Source: Bacteroidota bacterium (lineage in GTDB: Bacteria; Bacteroidota; Ignavibacteria; SZUA-365). From it: a stretch of 20,336 nucleotides of DNA. The notes beneath the pieces are model-generated. The model made no database searches. It had not been told where the DNA came from and was given only the letters and a program-made list of their open reading frames with translations. The position numbers were made by a program, and so were the translations under genes. Below, in pieces: positions 1 through 8,944 of this stretch. The stretch covers positions 1 to 20,336 of the forward strand of contig JAEYUG010000095.1 in assembly GCA_023432805.1 (NCBI GenBank). The letters are read 5' to 3'. The stretch's first letter is position 1, and each line of letters opens with the position of its first letter.

Positions 1-60
1 CCCCGGAAGTCGGGAGAATCAGAGAAATTACTAACGGTTGGTCTGCGTGGGGGCCGACTT

Positions 61-3000
61 TTGTGGCGCATCACCACGTTGACCCTTTTCTTTGTAGCTG
101 CTGTCCAGGTTGAGGCTCAGTACGTGCAGGCACCGGCTCCTCTTGCAGGTGAATTGATCGGCGTGCTGGCGCCCGAACAGGTAGGGCCATATCGCACGCT
201 TGTCGACAACGGCAATGGAGGTGTCGCAACCAACGCGGTTCCGGGTGGAATCCGAGCATGTGGCGTCATCGGAATGAGCGAAATGATGAAACGTCGCGCT
301 AGTCGATTCAGCAACACCGTCCTGCTGCAGTATGATTCGACGATGCGTGCAGACGATGTGATCACAGCATTGATGAGTACTGGTGTGTTTCGTGCCGTAT
401 ACAGGCGATATCCACCGACCGAGATCTTTCTCGGATGCCATCCGTGGAAGTATACGGGGCACTGGAACGAACCGAACCTGTCCAGCACGTGGTGGATTCA
501 AACCGCACCGGGCTATGTCGATGAAGATCTGAGTGCACCCGAAGCTTGGGAGTTCACACGATCGGATCCCAGCGTCCTGATTGCCTCCTTTGGCGGACCG
601 GGTGAATACACGAACGACGTGAAGGCCGGCCCGGAATATCGAGAGTTGGCGAGCAGTATCACGACAGGGTTTGATTCGATCTATGACCTATATGGGTTCC
701 CTTGGAACAATCCGACAGCATACGGACATGCACTCACGTGCATGCAGGTCATAGCAGCCGATCATGATACAACGGCAAACGGTACGATCGGTGTCGCACC
801 CGATTGTAGCGTGGTTCCGTATTTGGGTCTGACAGATGCCGAGTTTCTCATTTGCGTGGATGATGCCATCGACAAGGGCGCTACCGCCTTTGTCTACACG
901 ATGCTCGTCTACGGCCAGTTGGTCCAAGATGCTATTGATACACTTCTAGCACATGATGTTCTTGTCATTTCTGCGCTCGGAAACACGAATATACCATACA
1001 CGAATATCACCAATCCTGGTGCGATACGTGTGGCTGCGAATATTGGCCTCTACAAAGCACCTTTGTCTCGTGCCGGGACGCCAGGCAATCCGTATCCTGA
1101 ATTCTCTGCGAGTGGACCATTTGGGGGATATACTTCCTTTGCTGCAAGTGCAGTCGGGGGTATCGTTGCCCTGCTCAAAAGCATGCATCCTGCCATGAGC
1201 ATGGCCGAGATGCGGTCAAAATTAATCGAAAGCACGACGCCGATGGCGGACGCTCTCTGGGACCCGGATCCAGGAAGCTCTGCGCTTGGTTCCGGGCGAC
1301 TCGATGCGTTCGTATCCATTGCGAGCATCAAGAAGGGGACCATCGGGCAGGATGAGACATGGTCGGGACCTGTTTTCATTCCCGAGGATGTTTACATCCC
1401 GAGCGGTGTCACGGTTACTGTCGATCTGACACCGTGTGAAAACGGCATCGAGCGCACCCATATCCGCTTTGGCTGCGAAACCCAGACGAACCCACCTACA
1501 GAGCTGCGCCCACGCATCATCGTCGACGGAACGCTCATCGTACGCGGACGCAGGAATGAGGATATTCTCTTTAGTACGCTCCTGAACAGATATATGGTCG
1601 ATGGATCGTACGGATCGACGTGGGGTGGCATCGTCGTCAATCCATCTGGCGAGCTCTTCATGGGGCATGCACGACTGGAGAACGTGGAACGGGGCCTGGT
1701 CTCCTACAGCCCACGAGTCACTGTTCGAGAGTCTGAAATCTGCAATTACGAACGCAACGGGATCATTCTCGCGCCTACGACATGGTCAGCCAGTCCGCGA
1801 CCCTCCATTGTAAAGACCACGATTCATGATGCTCGCTGGTCCCAGACAAGCACAGGAATCTCTGTCTGGCGTGGGTTGCCGCTCATCGACAGCTGCACGC
1901 TCTTCAAGATGGATGTCGGGGTCCATCTGTACGGGAGCATGACTGCGGGTGACCTGCAGTATTCACGCATTCATGATACTCGAAGCTGCGGTGTGCTCAG
2001 TACCGTGCATGCACAGACACGTCTGTTTGGTGATACCATCTATCACAATTACGGTGATGGTGTCCGGTATGTCCACAACAACAGCCGGCCGCACATCCAC
2101 CAATGTTCCGTATACGACAACGGCCGCACCGGGCTTGTCACTCAGAACGGCCAACGGACGGGTGATGCCATCTCCCTGACCCAGTCCATCGCCTATGCCT
2201 ACAACAATGTGCTCAAGGAGAGCCATTGCGGATTCCATCTGGAGGACTACTCCTCGCTTTACGGCGGGGATGGTACCAGAGGACTGTTCGGCAGACATGG
2301 TTTCAATTACATCGAGAGTTGCGACACTGCATACTACGCGAACGCGCATTCGTATGCGGACATTGGTTTGCGAAAGAATAATCAGTCCTACGGTGGATCC
2401 AACACGGCCAAACTGCTCGGGATGTACGGTATTGCAGATCCTACTTCAGTGTTGAATTTGCAGTGCAACACATGGCTGCCATTCGATCCCAATGCATTTG
2501 GAGGACCAGCTATCCCCGAACCACAGTTCAATGACTGCTATCCCCAGCCTCCTATCTACCCGTACGACAGTTTCCTTGCTGGCCGAGATTCCTGCCTCAG
2601 CGGGAATTTCGCTGCAGCGTTGATAGAGTACGGCAATCTCGCCTTCCAAGGTGATCCTGATCTCCTTCTCCTTGCGTTGTCCGGTTATCAGGAGGTTTTC
2701 TCGAGAGACACCAGCCATGCAAGTGCGCAGGACCTCGATTCGATCCTGACGGTACTCGCTGCGACCTATCAGGGGGCTCCACCAGAGCTCCGCGCATCTA
2801 TCGCTGCCGTCCAGGGCCATGTCGCAACCGAGCTCGGTAATATGCAGGAAGCCGACAGCACTTATCGCTACGCGACATTCAACCTCACTGAACCTAGTCG
2901 GCAACTGCACGCGGAAACAGGATTGCTCTACCTTCACCTCTACAAGAACAATGATATCGTCCGCGCAGATAGCATTCTGTCTGACATCCAGTCACGATTT

Positions 3001-3390
3001 GCTGCTGATTCCCTCATCGTCACCGCAGGGTTGCTGCGGCGATATTACGTGGATCCGGAATCGGATAATTATCTATGGAAATCCAGTATTCGCCACGAGA
3101 ATGCGACGGTGAGCCAGCCGATCACTCTTGGCTTCACGCTGCATCCGAGTTACCCGAATCCGTTTACGCATACCACGAATGTACGCTATACGGTCACGAT
3201 GCCTGGCGAGTATGTCGTGCTTGTCCGCGATCTCCTTGGTCGGAGCGTGGCAACCTTGCACAGTGGCTGGTGCGAAAAGGGAACTTACCATAAGGAGTTC
3301 TCCGTCAGAGGGCTTGCATCAGGTGTGTACCATCTCGTGATGCGGAGCACCGATGCCGTGCAGATTCAGCAGATCGTTCTGAGCAAATAG
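61..3390 (+). CDS. Secreted subtilase-like / beta-helix protein with T9SS sorting domain (catalytic Asp apparently lost)
   Basis: 1109 aa if translation starts at TTG 61. The reading frame is open to the window edge, so the true start could lie upstream. TTG 61 is chosen because it directly precedes a signal peptide (hydrophobic residues 6-15, likely cut after VEA-Q). Residues about 85-120 resemble an S8/I9-type propeptide, and 150-420 a subtilisin-like domain. His223 fits HGTHVAG-type alignment, Asn308 the oxyanion Asn and Ser359 (YTSFAAS) the GTSMAAP serine. The strand that normally reads VIAVIDTG reads VLIASFGG, placing Gly178 where the triad Asp belongs. Residues about 430-830 are turn-rich repeats typical of a right-handed beta-helix. 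Residues about 840-1005 are helical and TPR-like. Residues 1028-1109 are a type A T9SS domain (YPNPF near 1031, LLGR, LASGVY). I infer a surface protein that is probably proteolytically impaired; its target is unknown. Confidence 0.85.
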   Translation: MWRITTLTLFFVAAVQVEAQYVQAPAPLAGELIGVLAPEQVGPYRTLVDNGNGGVATNAVPGGIRACGVIGMSEMMKRRASRFSNTVLLQYDSTMRADDVITALMSTGVFRAVYRRYPPTEIFLGCHPWKYTGHWNEPNLSSTWWIQTAPGYVDEDLSAPEAWEFTRSDPSVLIASFGGPGEYTNDVKAGPEYRELASSITTGFDSIYDLYGFPWNNPTAYGHALTCMQVIAADHDTTANGTIGVAPDCSVVPYLGLTDAEFLICVDDAIDKGATAFVYTMLVYGQLVQDAIDTLLAHDVLVISALGNTNIPYTNITNPGAIRVAANIGLYKAPLSRAGTPGNPYPEFSASGPFGGYTSFAASAVGGIVALLKSMHPAMSMAEMRSKLIESTTPMADALWDPDPGSSALGSGRLDAFVSIASIKKGTIGQDETWSGPVFIPEDVYIPSGVTVTVDLTPCENGIERTHIRFGCETQTNPPTELRPRIIVDGTLIVRGRRNEDILFSTLLNRYMVDGSYGSTWGGIVVNPSGELFMGHARLENVERGLVSYSPRVTVRESEICNYERNGIILAPTTWSASPRPSIVKTTIHDARWSQTSTGISVWRGLPLIDSCTLFKMDVGVHLYGSMTAGDLQYSRIHDTRSCGVLSTVHAQTRLFGDTIYHNYGDGVRYVHNNSRPHIHQCSVYDNGRTGLVTQNGQRTGDAISLTQSIAYAYNNVLKESHCGFHLEDYSSLYGGDGTRGLFGRHGFNYIESCDTAYYANAHSYADIGLRKNNQSYGGSNTAKLLGMYGIADPTSVLNLQCNTWLPFDPNAFGGPAIPEPQFNDCYPQPPIYPYDSFLAGRDSCLSGNFAAALIEYGNLAFQGDPDLLLLALSGYQEVFSRDTSHASAQDLDSILTVLAATYQGAPPELRASIAAVQGHVATELGNMQEADSTYRYATFNLTEPSRQLHAETGLLYLHLYKNNDIVRADSILSDIQSRFAADSLIVTAGLLRRYYVDPESDNYLWKSSIRHENATVSQPITLGFTLHPSYPNPFTHTTNVRYTVTMPGEYVVLVRDLLGRSVATLHSGWCEKGTYHKEFSVRGLASGVYHLVMRSTDAVQIQQIVLSK

Positions 3391-3402
3391 CAAATACCAC
3401 AT

Positions 3403-3439
3403 TCGAGGCACGGAACGTCATCGACGCTCCGTGCCTCGA
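3403..3439 (+). terminator. Strong hairpin between the first two secreted-protein genes
   Basis: A perfect 12-bp stem (3403-3414 with 3428-3439) starts 13 nt after the upstream stop codon. Inside it is a further 4-bp stem (CGTC/GACG) with a 3-nt loop. It ends 11 nt before the AAGGAGGT ribosome-binding site of the next gene. There is no clear T-run after it (only a TTT triplet), so it may act as an mRNA 3'-end stabiliser or a partial terminator. Confidence 0.5.
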
Positions 3440-3449
3440 GTACTTTCAC

Positions 3450-3457
3450 AAGGAGGT
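3450..3457 (+). promoter_or_regulatory. Ribosome-binding site fixing the start at 3461
   Basis: AAGGAGGT lies 3 nt before ATG 3461. It decides this start over a GTG 30 nt upstream, which falls inside the hairpin stem. Confidence 0.85.
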
Positions 3458-3460
3458 ACC

Positions 3461-5464
3461 ATGCGTTGGTGCGCAGTAGTGACATTTCTTCTCGTGATGC
3501 ATACGAGTATGCTGGGACAGTGGTCCTACGATCCCAAGGTCGGGACGCCCATCTGTACGACCAGTCCCTCACAGATATTTCCACTTGTGTTATCAGACAG
3601 TGCAGGTGGTGCCTTCATCATATGGCATTCGTTGACTGGCACAATAGAGACACAACGCATCGACTCGCTTGGTACTGGTCACTGGGGGCCGCAAGGGAGA
3701 GTGGTGCTGCAAGGTGTTGTGACATACCAACCGCTGTACATGGTGGTGTCCAATCCTACCGGAGCGTTGTTCATTGCCACAGCGAGACAATGGATGTGGG
3801 GTGGTCCAAACCCTTTCCCGCCCGTTCAACACATCGTGATGAAACTGGATGCTGATGGTCACGCCATGTGGCCCGATACCGGCGTTGCAATCTCACCATA
3901 CAATCCGATTCCTCCTCCAGGGAAGATCGTGCTGCATCCCGATGACAAGGGTGGAGCCTTTTACGCGTATGAACGTTATGACAGTCTTTATGTCGGCCGG
4001 ATCGACAGTGCGGGGACCCTGCGCTGGGGGCAGAGAGGCATCCTCATCGATGATGGTACGAACAACAGAATTCAGGATATTGCGCTCGCTGCCGACGCGG
4101 AAGGTGGCGTGTATTGCGTCTACTCAAAGTGGGAGTATGCTGGTGGTTCGCGGGGGATCGGTGTGTTCGCACAGCGGATCGACAGTGCCGGTGCGCAACA
4201 ATGGCCCCCTTCCGTCGCTGTCCAGTCACCCATCCTCGCCGTCAACTCCATGAACAATGTTCACGCAATTGCTGATGGCAGGAGCGGGGTGGTGGTCGCG
4301 ACGAGCGGTTATGATCCGATCATGGGCGACAGTACATTCAAGCAGGACATCTATGCACAACGGGTCAGCGCAACACGACAGCTGCTCTGGGGGAGCGCCG
4401 GTCGTGTTGTCGTCCGTGACAGCGCAGATCAAATGCTCGAGGCACTCGTGCCGGATGATGCTAACGGGACATACTTCATTTTCACTGGCAAGAATGTCTC
4501 ATCGGGCCGCACAGACCGTGACATCCTGGTTCAACGCCTGGACAGTACCGGCTTGCTCGTGTTCAACGCACGTGGTCTCACGGTCTGTGGAAACATTGCC
4601 GAACAAATGCAACCGACCGCAGCATCGGATGGCCACGGCGGCATACTATTTTCCTGGGAAGATCGCAGAAACAGCACACTGAGTGATAGGGACATTTATG
4701 CACAACGCGTCGATGCGACCGGTGCTTTGTTCTGGGGTGGAGTGGAAGGAGTCCCGGTTTCCACCGCACCGAATGCCCAGCGCAGGCCGAGTATTACCAC
4801 CGACGGTCACGATGGTGCCATTGTCGTGTGGGAGGACGCACGCAACGTGAGCGACATCCCGGATATCTATGCAGCGCGCATCACCGCGAGCGGCGTCCTG
4901 CTTCCTGTCTCCTTCATCAGTCTCATGGCCTCCCGTTATGCAGACGCAATCGAAATTGCATGGAGCATTGTGCATCCCTCGTCTGTCATCGGTTTTACGA
5001 TCGAAGGTTCGGAAAACGGATTGCGCTGGGAGACGCGGGGATTCACACCAGCGCTGCAGACGCGCGAAACCGCCTCATACGTCTATCGGGACATCGGGCA
5101 ATCTGCCATCAACTGGTACCGAATTCGGATCGAGAGCATTGATGGGACGACGGAGCACTCACCCATCCTTCGCGTCGATGCACATCGTTCATCGCACCGC
5201 GAACCGCAGATCGCCCTCTACCCGGAACCAGTCAGTACCGGTCAGTCCATGACCATTATTCTTGGTGACCGAAGCGATGAGATGGTTGCACTCCGCGTGC
5301 ATGATATTCTGGGACGTGAAATACATGCCTTGCGCCGAGACATCCGAAAAGAGGTATCCGTTCTCGTTCTTCCGCTGGCAGGCAAGCTGCCGATTGGAAG
5401 CTATTTTCTGACAGTATCGAGCAGTACGGGGATCGAGACAGTGTCATTCCGCATCATAGAATGA
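3461..5464 (+). CDS. Secreted seven-repeat (propeller-like) protein with T9SS sorting domain
   Basis: 667 aa from the ATG with a near-perfect Shine-Dalgarno sequence. Residues 1-20 are a signal peptide ending LGQ. Residues about 25-480 contain seven degenerate repeats built on an 'AQR-x-D-x-x-G-x-x-x-W-G' core. The aromatic anchors are W75, W137, W189, W248, W310, F368 and W425, spaced 52-62 residues apart, which suggests a seven-bladed beta-propeller. A partial eighth unit at about 470-480 could close the ring. A beta-sandwich-like linker follows at about 482-572. Residues about 580-667 match a type A T9SS C-terminal domain (HDILGRE, IGSYFLTV). No catalytic motif was found. The gene overlaps or nearly abuts the next gene and probably shares its transcript. 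I infer a surface or secreted binding or scaffold protein; its ligand is unknown. Confidence 0.85.
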   Translation: MRWCAVVTFLLVMHTSMLGQWSYDPKVGTPICTTSPSQIFPLVLSDSAGGAFIIWHSLTGTIETQRIDSLGTGHWGPQGRVVLQGVVTYQPLYMVVSNPTGALFIATARQWMWGGPNPFPPVQHIVMKLDADGHAMWPDTGVAISPYNPIPPPGKIVLHPDDKGGAFYAYERYDSLYVGRIDSAGTLRWGQRGILIDDGTNNRIQDIALAADAEGGVYCVYSKWEYAGGSRGIGVFAQRIDSAGAQQWPPSVAVQSPILAVNSMNNVHAIADGRSGVVVATSGYDPIMGDSTFKQDIYAQRVSATRQLLWGSAGRVVVRDSADQMLEALVPDDANGTYFIFTGKNVSSGRTDRDILVQRLDSTGLLVFNARGLTVCGNIAEQMQPTAASDGHGGILFSWEDRRNSTLSDRDIYAQRVDATGALFWGGVEGVPVSTAPNAQRRPSITTDGHDGAIVVWEDARNVSDIPDIYAARITASGVLLPVSFISLMASRYADAIEIAWSIVHPSSVIGFTIEGSENGLRWETRGFTPALQTRETASYVYRDIGQSAINWYRIRIESIDGTTEHSPILRVDAHRSSHREPQIALYPEPVSTGQSMTIILGDRSDEMVALRVHDILGREIHALRRDIRKEVSVLVLPLAGKLPIGSYFLTVSSSTGIETVSFRIIE

Positions 5465-5493
5465 TAAACGTGAGTCCCAATGGAGCAACTGCC

Positions 5494-5500
5494 GGAAGGA
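5494..5500 (+). promoter_or_regulatory. Ribosome-binding site favouring the start at 5509
   Basis: GGAAGGA lies 8 nt before ATG 5509. An alternative ATG at 5461 overlaps the previous stop (ATGA) but has no Shine-Dalgarno sequence and would put 16 polar residues before the signal peptide. Confidence 0.6.
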
Positions 5501-5508
5501 ACAAACCG

Positions 5509-8500
5509 ATGAAGTCTCAGCACAATGTTGAACGACTGTACTATGTAATGCATGGCGTTGCAATACTCCTCCTTCTGACACTGGGCTGCAGTTCCACTGC
5601 ACTGGCTCAACGTGAAGCGTGGAACTGGCATTTCGGAATGCATCGTGGCCTCTCCTTCACTGCGGATTCCGTGTGGATGGTACCTGATCAGGTTTTTCGC
5701 ACCATAGAAGGTGGCGGCTCCTGTAGTGACTATGACGGGTCGCTCATATTCTTCACTAACGGTGCATATGTCTGGGACGCACTACAGCAGCCTGTCTCCT
5801 TCCTGCCACTCCGTTCATTTTTTACGGTTACACAGACAGGTCTCGTCGTACGACGTCCTGGATCCATGAACAGCTTTCACATCATGAATCAGGAGATGTG
5901 GCATGAAAAGGAGTTGGGGGAAAGAGCCGAATATTACTTCAGTCTGTTGTCTTCGATCGTCCGCCGACAACCACTCACTCGAGGGCTCTGCATTGTCAAG
6001 CGGGACTCCCTTCTCACGGACGAGTCCACCGAGAAGGTCTGCGCTATCGGACATGAAAATGGCTGGGACGTGTGGATCGTGATGCACGAACTGAACGGAT
6101 CACGCCTTCGAAGTTACCTTCTTTCCGATTCCGGGGTTGGTGTCGATAGCTATGTCCTTTCGGAAACCGGTGCTCGCTGGGGTTCCGGTAGCCGCCAGTT
6201 CTGGTCGACGGACATCATGGGGTGCATAAAGGCGACTCCATCTGGAACACTGCTCGTTGCGGCGAGAGGGCATTTTCTGGAATTCTTCAGATTCTCACCG
6301 GCGACGGGAAAGGTCACCTCGCTATTCACCATCCCAGCTTGTGACTTCCCGCTCGGAAACTCGTGGACCTATGGCGTCGAGTTCTCGCTGAACGAAAAGG
6401 TGCTGTATGTCACAACGTTTTATGACGCACCTTCGTCGGAGTACGGCAAGTCATTTCTGTTTCAGTACGACATCTCTGTTCTGGATACGGCACGCATCAA
6501 GGCTTCCTGCAGAGTCCTCGACAGCATTTCTACCCCGCTCGGTGGCTACATGAAGCAGTATACCACCTTCGGTACCTTGCAGATGGCTCCGAACGGTAAG
6601 ATATACGGCGCAATAGGACGGTCCATCGGCCCCATACTCGAAATCAGCAAGCCGGATTCACTGGGTCCCGCCGCCGGGGCGCGTCGCACCAGTTTCGCAT
6701 TCGATACCACGGGACAGTTCAGTCTCCCAACATTTCCATCGCATCTGTTCAACCCTCGCCGATTCGAGGCAACAGGATTCTGCCATGGTGGGGAGACACG
6801 TTTTCGTACCTCGGAAATGCGTCGGAATGATTCGGTTCGATGGTATTTCAATGATCCCCTAGGATGGGAGGGCCTCGGTGCCTCCGGAGATACGGCGGTT
6901 CACAGGTTTTCAACACCGGGAGACCATACAGTGCATATGCTTCTGTACAATGACGAACGCATTGATACGGTCACCCAACTAGTCCGCATCTATGCACCAC
7001 CACGCATCAGCATGCCTCGGATCCTGACAACCTGCGCGGACAGTACGGTCGCCATACGTCCTGAGATTGTCGGTGGCAGACCACCGTTCATCTATCGATG
7101 GAGTCCCAGGAGCCCGTTCGATCGCAGCGACGATGCAGCAGATACCGTCCGGCCCGGCAGTGCGACAACGTATACGGTACTTGTGATCGATGACAACGAC
7201 TGCATGGCTGTCGATAGCGTTACGGTCGTACCGTTGGGTCCGTCCTTTGCCATTTCGGAGCGAGGTGCGGCACTCTGCCGTGGGGATTCGGTGCAGATCA
7301 CCTGCCACGTCACCGATTCGACCCGCAACCCAGTATTTGCGTGGTCACCGAGCGAAGGTGTGTCTGACCGTACGAGCGCGACACCGTTGCTCTCACCCCG
7401 GGAGAGCACCCGCTACACGGTCACCGCAGTGGATGCGTGGGGGTGCATCACGCGTGACAGCATCCTGATCCAGGTGCACGCACTGCCTGTCGTGCAGTTA
7501 CCCGACAGCGTGGCCATTTGTCACGGAGGGTCGATTGCCCTGCATCCTGTCGTCGGAGGTTCTGCTCCGGTCGAGGCGCAATGGGCCCCCCCGGCAGGGC
7601 TGAGCGCCGTGGATGTGCTCGATGTCGTTGCCAGTCCGGTCTCGACCACGACCTATACGCTGACGGTTCGAAACAGTGAGGGTTGTGTGGAGACTTCGCG
7701 CATCACCGTGGTTGTCCACCCACCGGTGCAACCTGTCATCGAAGGACCGGACACCCTCTGCACGGGTGCGTCCATCGTGCTGAATGCGCCAGAGATGTTC
7801 TCCAGTTACATCTGGCGTGCAGGTGACGGCAGTGTTCTCGGTCGGGCCTCATCCCTGATCGTGCATCAGGCGGATACGATCACGCTCGAAGTGCAGGACG
7901 ACAACTCCTGCACGGCATGGACCGGAAAGGTCATTCACGAAGTACGAGCACCGGATCCACCCATGATCCTCCAGACCGGTGATACGCTGAGGATCAATCC
8001 GCATGCCCGCCATCTCTGGTATCGAGATGGTCGGCCGATCGAGGCGTCGAACACGCCTTGCCTCCCACTTTACAGCAGTGGTGTGTACGAAGTGCAGGTA
8101 TGGAATGCTCATGGGTGTGCTGCCACGTCCTCTGCCTCGTTTTTCACGGCACGACCGGTCATTGGTCTCCGCGTGTCCATGCCGATCCTATCAGGTTACC
8201 CCGGAGACCGCATAGACATCCCCCTGCATGTTCAGCGCTCGGGTCCGGCTTTGTCGACAGTTTCCGCGGGCATTGTGGCCAGACTCCGCTGCGATGCCAG
8301 TGTTCTCGTCCCGATTGGGGCGACGCCGATGGGCAATCTTGCGGGGGATGAACGCGTGATTGAAGTGCAAGTGCAACCACCCCATGCACACGCACCGTTG
8401 ACGACCCTGCACTTCATTGCAACCCTTGGAGCACGCAGGCAATCACGGATCGTCCTGGACACACTCTGGAGTACCGATGCCATTTTCCGCATGGAAGCGG

Positions 8501-8826
8501 TGCCCGGCTCGTTCACCCTGCTGACGTGTGAGGAGGGGGGGGAGCGATTGTTCAGCGATGGAGGGTCGATGCTGTTGTTGCAGAACCAACCGAATCCCTT
8601 CAATGCTGAAACGATGATCACCTACACGATCATCGAGGAGGCTCCCGTCGATGTGTTCATCATCGACCAGCTCGGTCGACGCATCGAGACGCTCTTTCTG
8701 GGCGATGGGGTACCTGGTACATATTCCGTTCGATTTGATGCGAGCAGCCTCTCGAGTGGAGTCTACACCTGTTTCCTTCGATCCGGCATGCTCTGGAAGG
8801 CGATCCACTTGATCGTGCAGAAGTAA
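5509..8826 (+). CDS. Secreted multidomain adhesin-like protein (PKD/Ig-type repeats, T9SS sorting domain)
   Basis: 1105 aa from ATG 5509, or 1121 aa from ATG 5461. The signal peptide ends ALA-Q near residue 34. A Cys in 'LTLGCSS' faintly resembles a lipobox, but signal peptidase I cleavage looks likelier. Residues about 35-424 resemble the WD40/propeller-like N-terminal regions found on large Bacteroidota surface proteins. Residues about 425-500 are PKD-like (GDHTVHMLLYN). Four Ig-like repeats follow near 500-578, 580-659, 660-737 and 738-815, with recurrent 'C-x-G-x-S/D' and 'TTYTLTV' strands. Residues about 880-1012 form another beta-sandwich, tentatively cohesin-like. Residues 1025-1105 are the T9SS type A domain (QPNPFN, DQLGRR, LSSGVYTC). 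No enzyme motif is visible. The likely role is surface adhesion or matrix; ligand and partners are unknown. Confidence 0.85.
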   Translation: MKSQHNVERLYYVMHGVAILLLLTLGCSSTALAQREAWNWHFGMHRGLSFTADSVWMVPDQVFRTIEGGGSCSDYDGSLIFFTNGAYVWDALQQPVSFLPLRSFFTVTQTGLVVRRPGSMNSFHIMNQEMWHEKELGERAEYYFSLLSSIVRRQPLTRGLCIVKRDSLLTDESTEKVCAIGHENGWDVWIVMHELNGSRLRSYLLSDSGVGVDSYVLSETGARWGSGSRQFWSTDIMGCIKATPSGTLLVAARGHFLEFFRFSPATGKVTSLFTIPACDFPLGNSWTYGVEFSLNEKVLYVTTFYDAPSSEYGKSFLFQYDISVLDTARIKASCRVLDSISTPLGGYMKQYTTFGTLQMAPNGKIYGAIGRSIGPILEISKPDSLGPAAGARRTSFAFDTTGQFSLPTFPSHLFNPRRFEATGFCHGGETRFRTSEMRRNDSVRWYFNDPLGWEGLGASGDTAVHRFSTPGDHTVHMLLYNDERIDTVTQLVRIYAPPRISMPRILTTCADSTVAIRPEIVGGRPPFIYRWSPRSPFDRSDDAADTVRPGSATTYTVLVIDDNDCMAVDSVTVVPLGPSFAISERGAALCRGDSVQITCHVTDSTRNPVFAWSPSEGVSDRTSATPLLSPRESTRYTVTAVDAWGCITRDSILIQVHALPVVQLPDSVAICHGGSIALHPVVGGSAPVEAQWAPPAGLSAVDVLDVVASPVSTTTYTLTVRNSEGCVETSRITVVVHPPVQPVIEGPDTLCTGASIVLNAPEMFSSYIWRAGDGSVLGRASSLIVHQADTITLEVQDDNSCTAWTGKVIHEVRAPDPPMILQTGDTLRINPHARHLWYRDGRPIEASNTPCLPLYSSGVYEVQVWNAHGCAATSSASFFTARPVIGLRVSMPILSGYPGDRIDIPLHVQRSGPALSTVSAGIVARLRCDASVLVPIGATPMGNLAGDERVIEVQVQPPHAHAPLTTLHFIATLGARRQSRIVLDTLWSTDAIFRMEAVPGSFTLLTCEEGGERLFSDGGSMLLLQNQPNPFNAETMITYTIIEEAPVDVFIIDQLGRRIETLFLGDGVPGTYSVRFDASSLSSGVYTCFLRSGMLWKAIHLIVQK

Positions 8827-8846
8827 CCGTCATTCGAACTCATGAG

Positions 8847-8866
8847 GACGGACGCCCTCGTCCGTC
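8847..8866 (+). terminator. Small hairpin after the third secreted-protein gene
   Basis: GACGGACG and CGTCCGTC form an 8-bp perfect stem with a 4-nt loop (CCCT), 20 nt after the stop codon. No T-run follows. It may help end or protect the + strand transcript together with the larger hairpin at 8890. Confidence 0.4.
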
Positions 8867-8889
8867 ATTGATGAATTGTGCGTCAAGGA

Positions 8890-8924
8890 AAACGCCGTCT
8901 CCCCGAGAGGGGGAGACGGCGTTT
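8890..8924. terminator. Bidirectional intrinsic terminator between convergent genes
   Basis: A perfect 15-bp stem (8890-8904 with 8910-8924) has a 5-nt GAGAG loop and a GC-rich core. It is bounded by AAAA on the left, which gives a T-tract for - strand transcripts, and by GTTT on the right for + strand transcripts. It lies between the converging third secreted-protein gene and sucC. Confidence 0.85.
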
Positions 8925-8944
8925 GCACAGGGGTGAAGCGGGGG

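Noticed and set aside
5524..5610. Lipoprotein signal in the third secreted protein (Cys in LTLGCSS)
   Set aside because: The lipobox is poor and a good signal peptidase I site (ALA-Q) lies just downstream, consistent with T9SS cargo.
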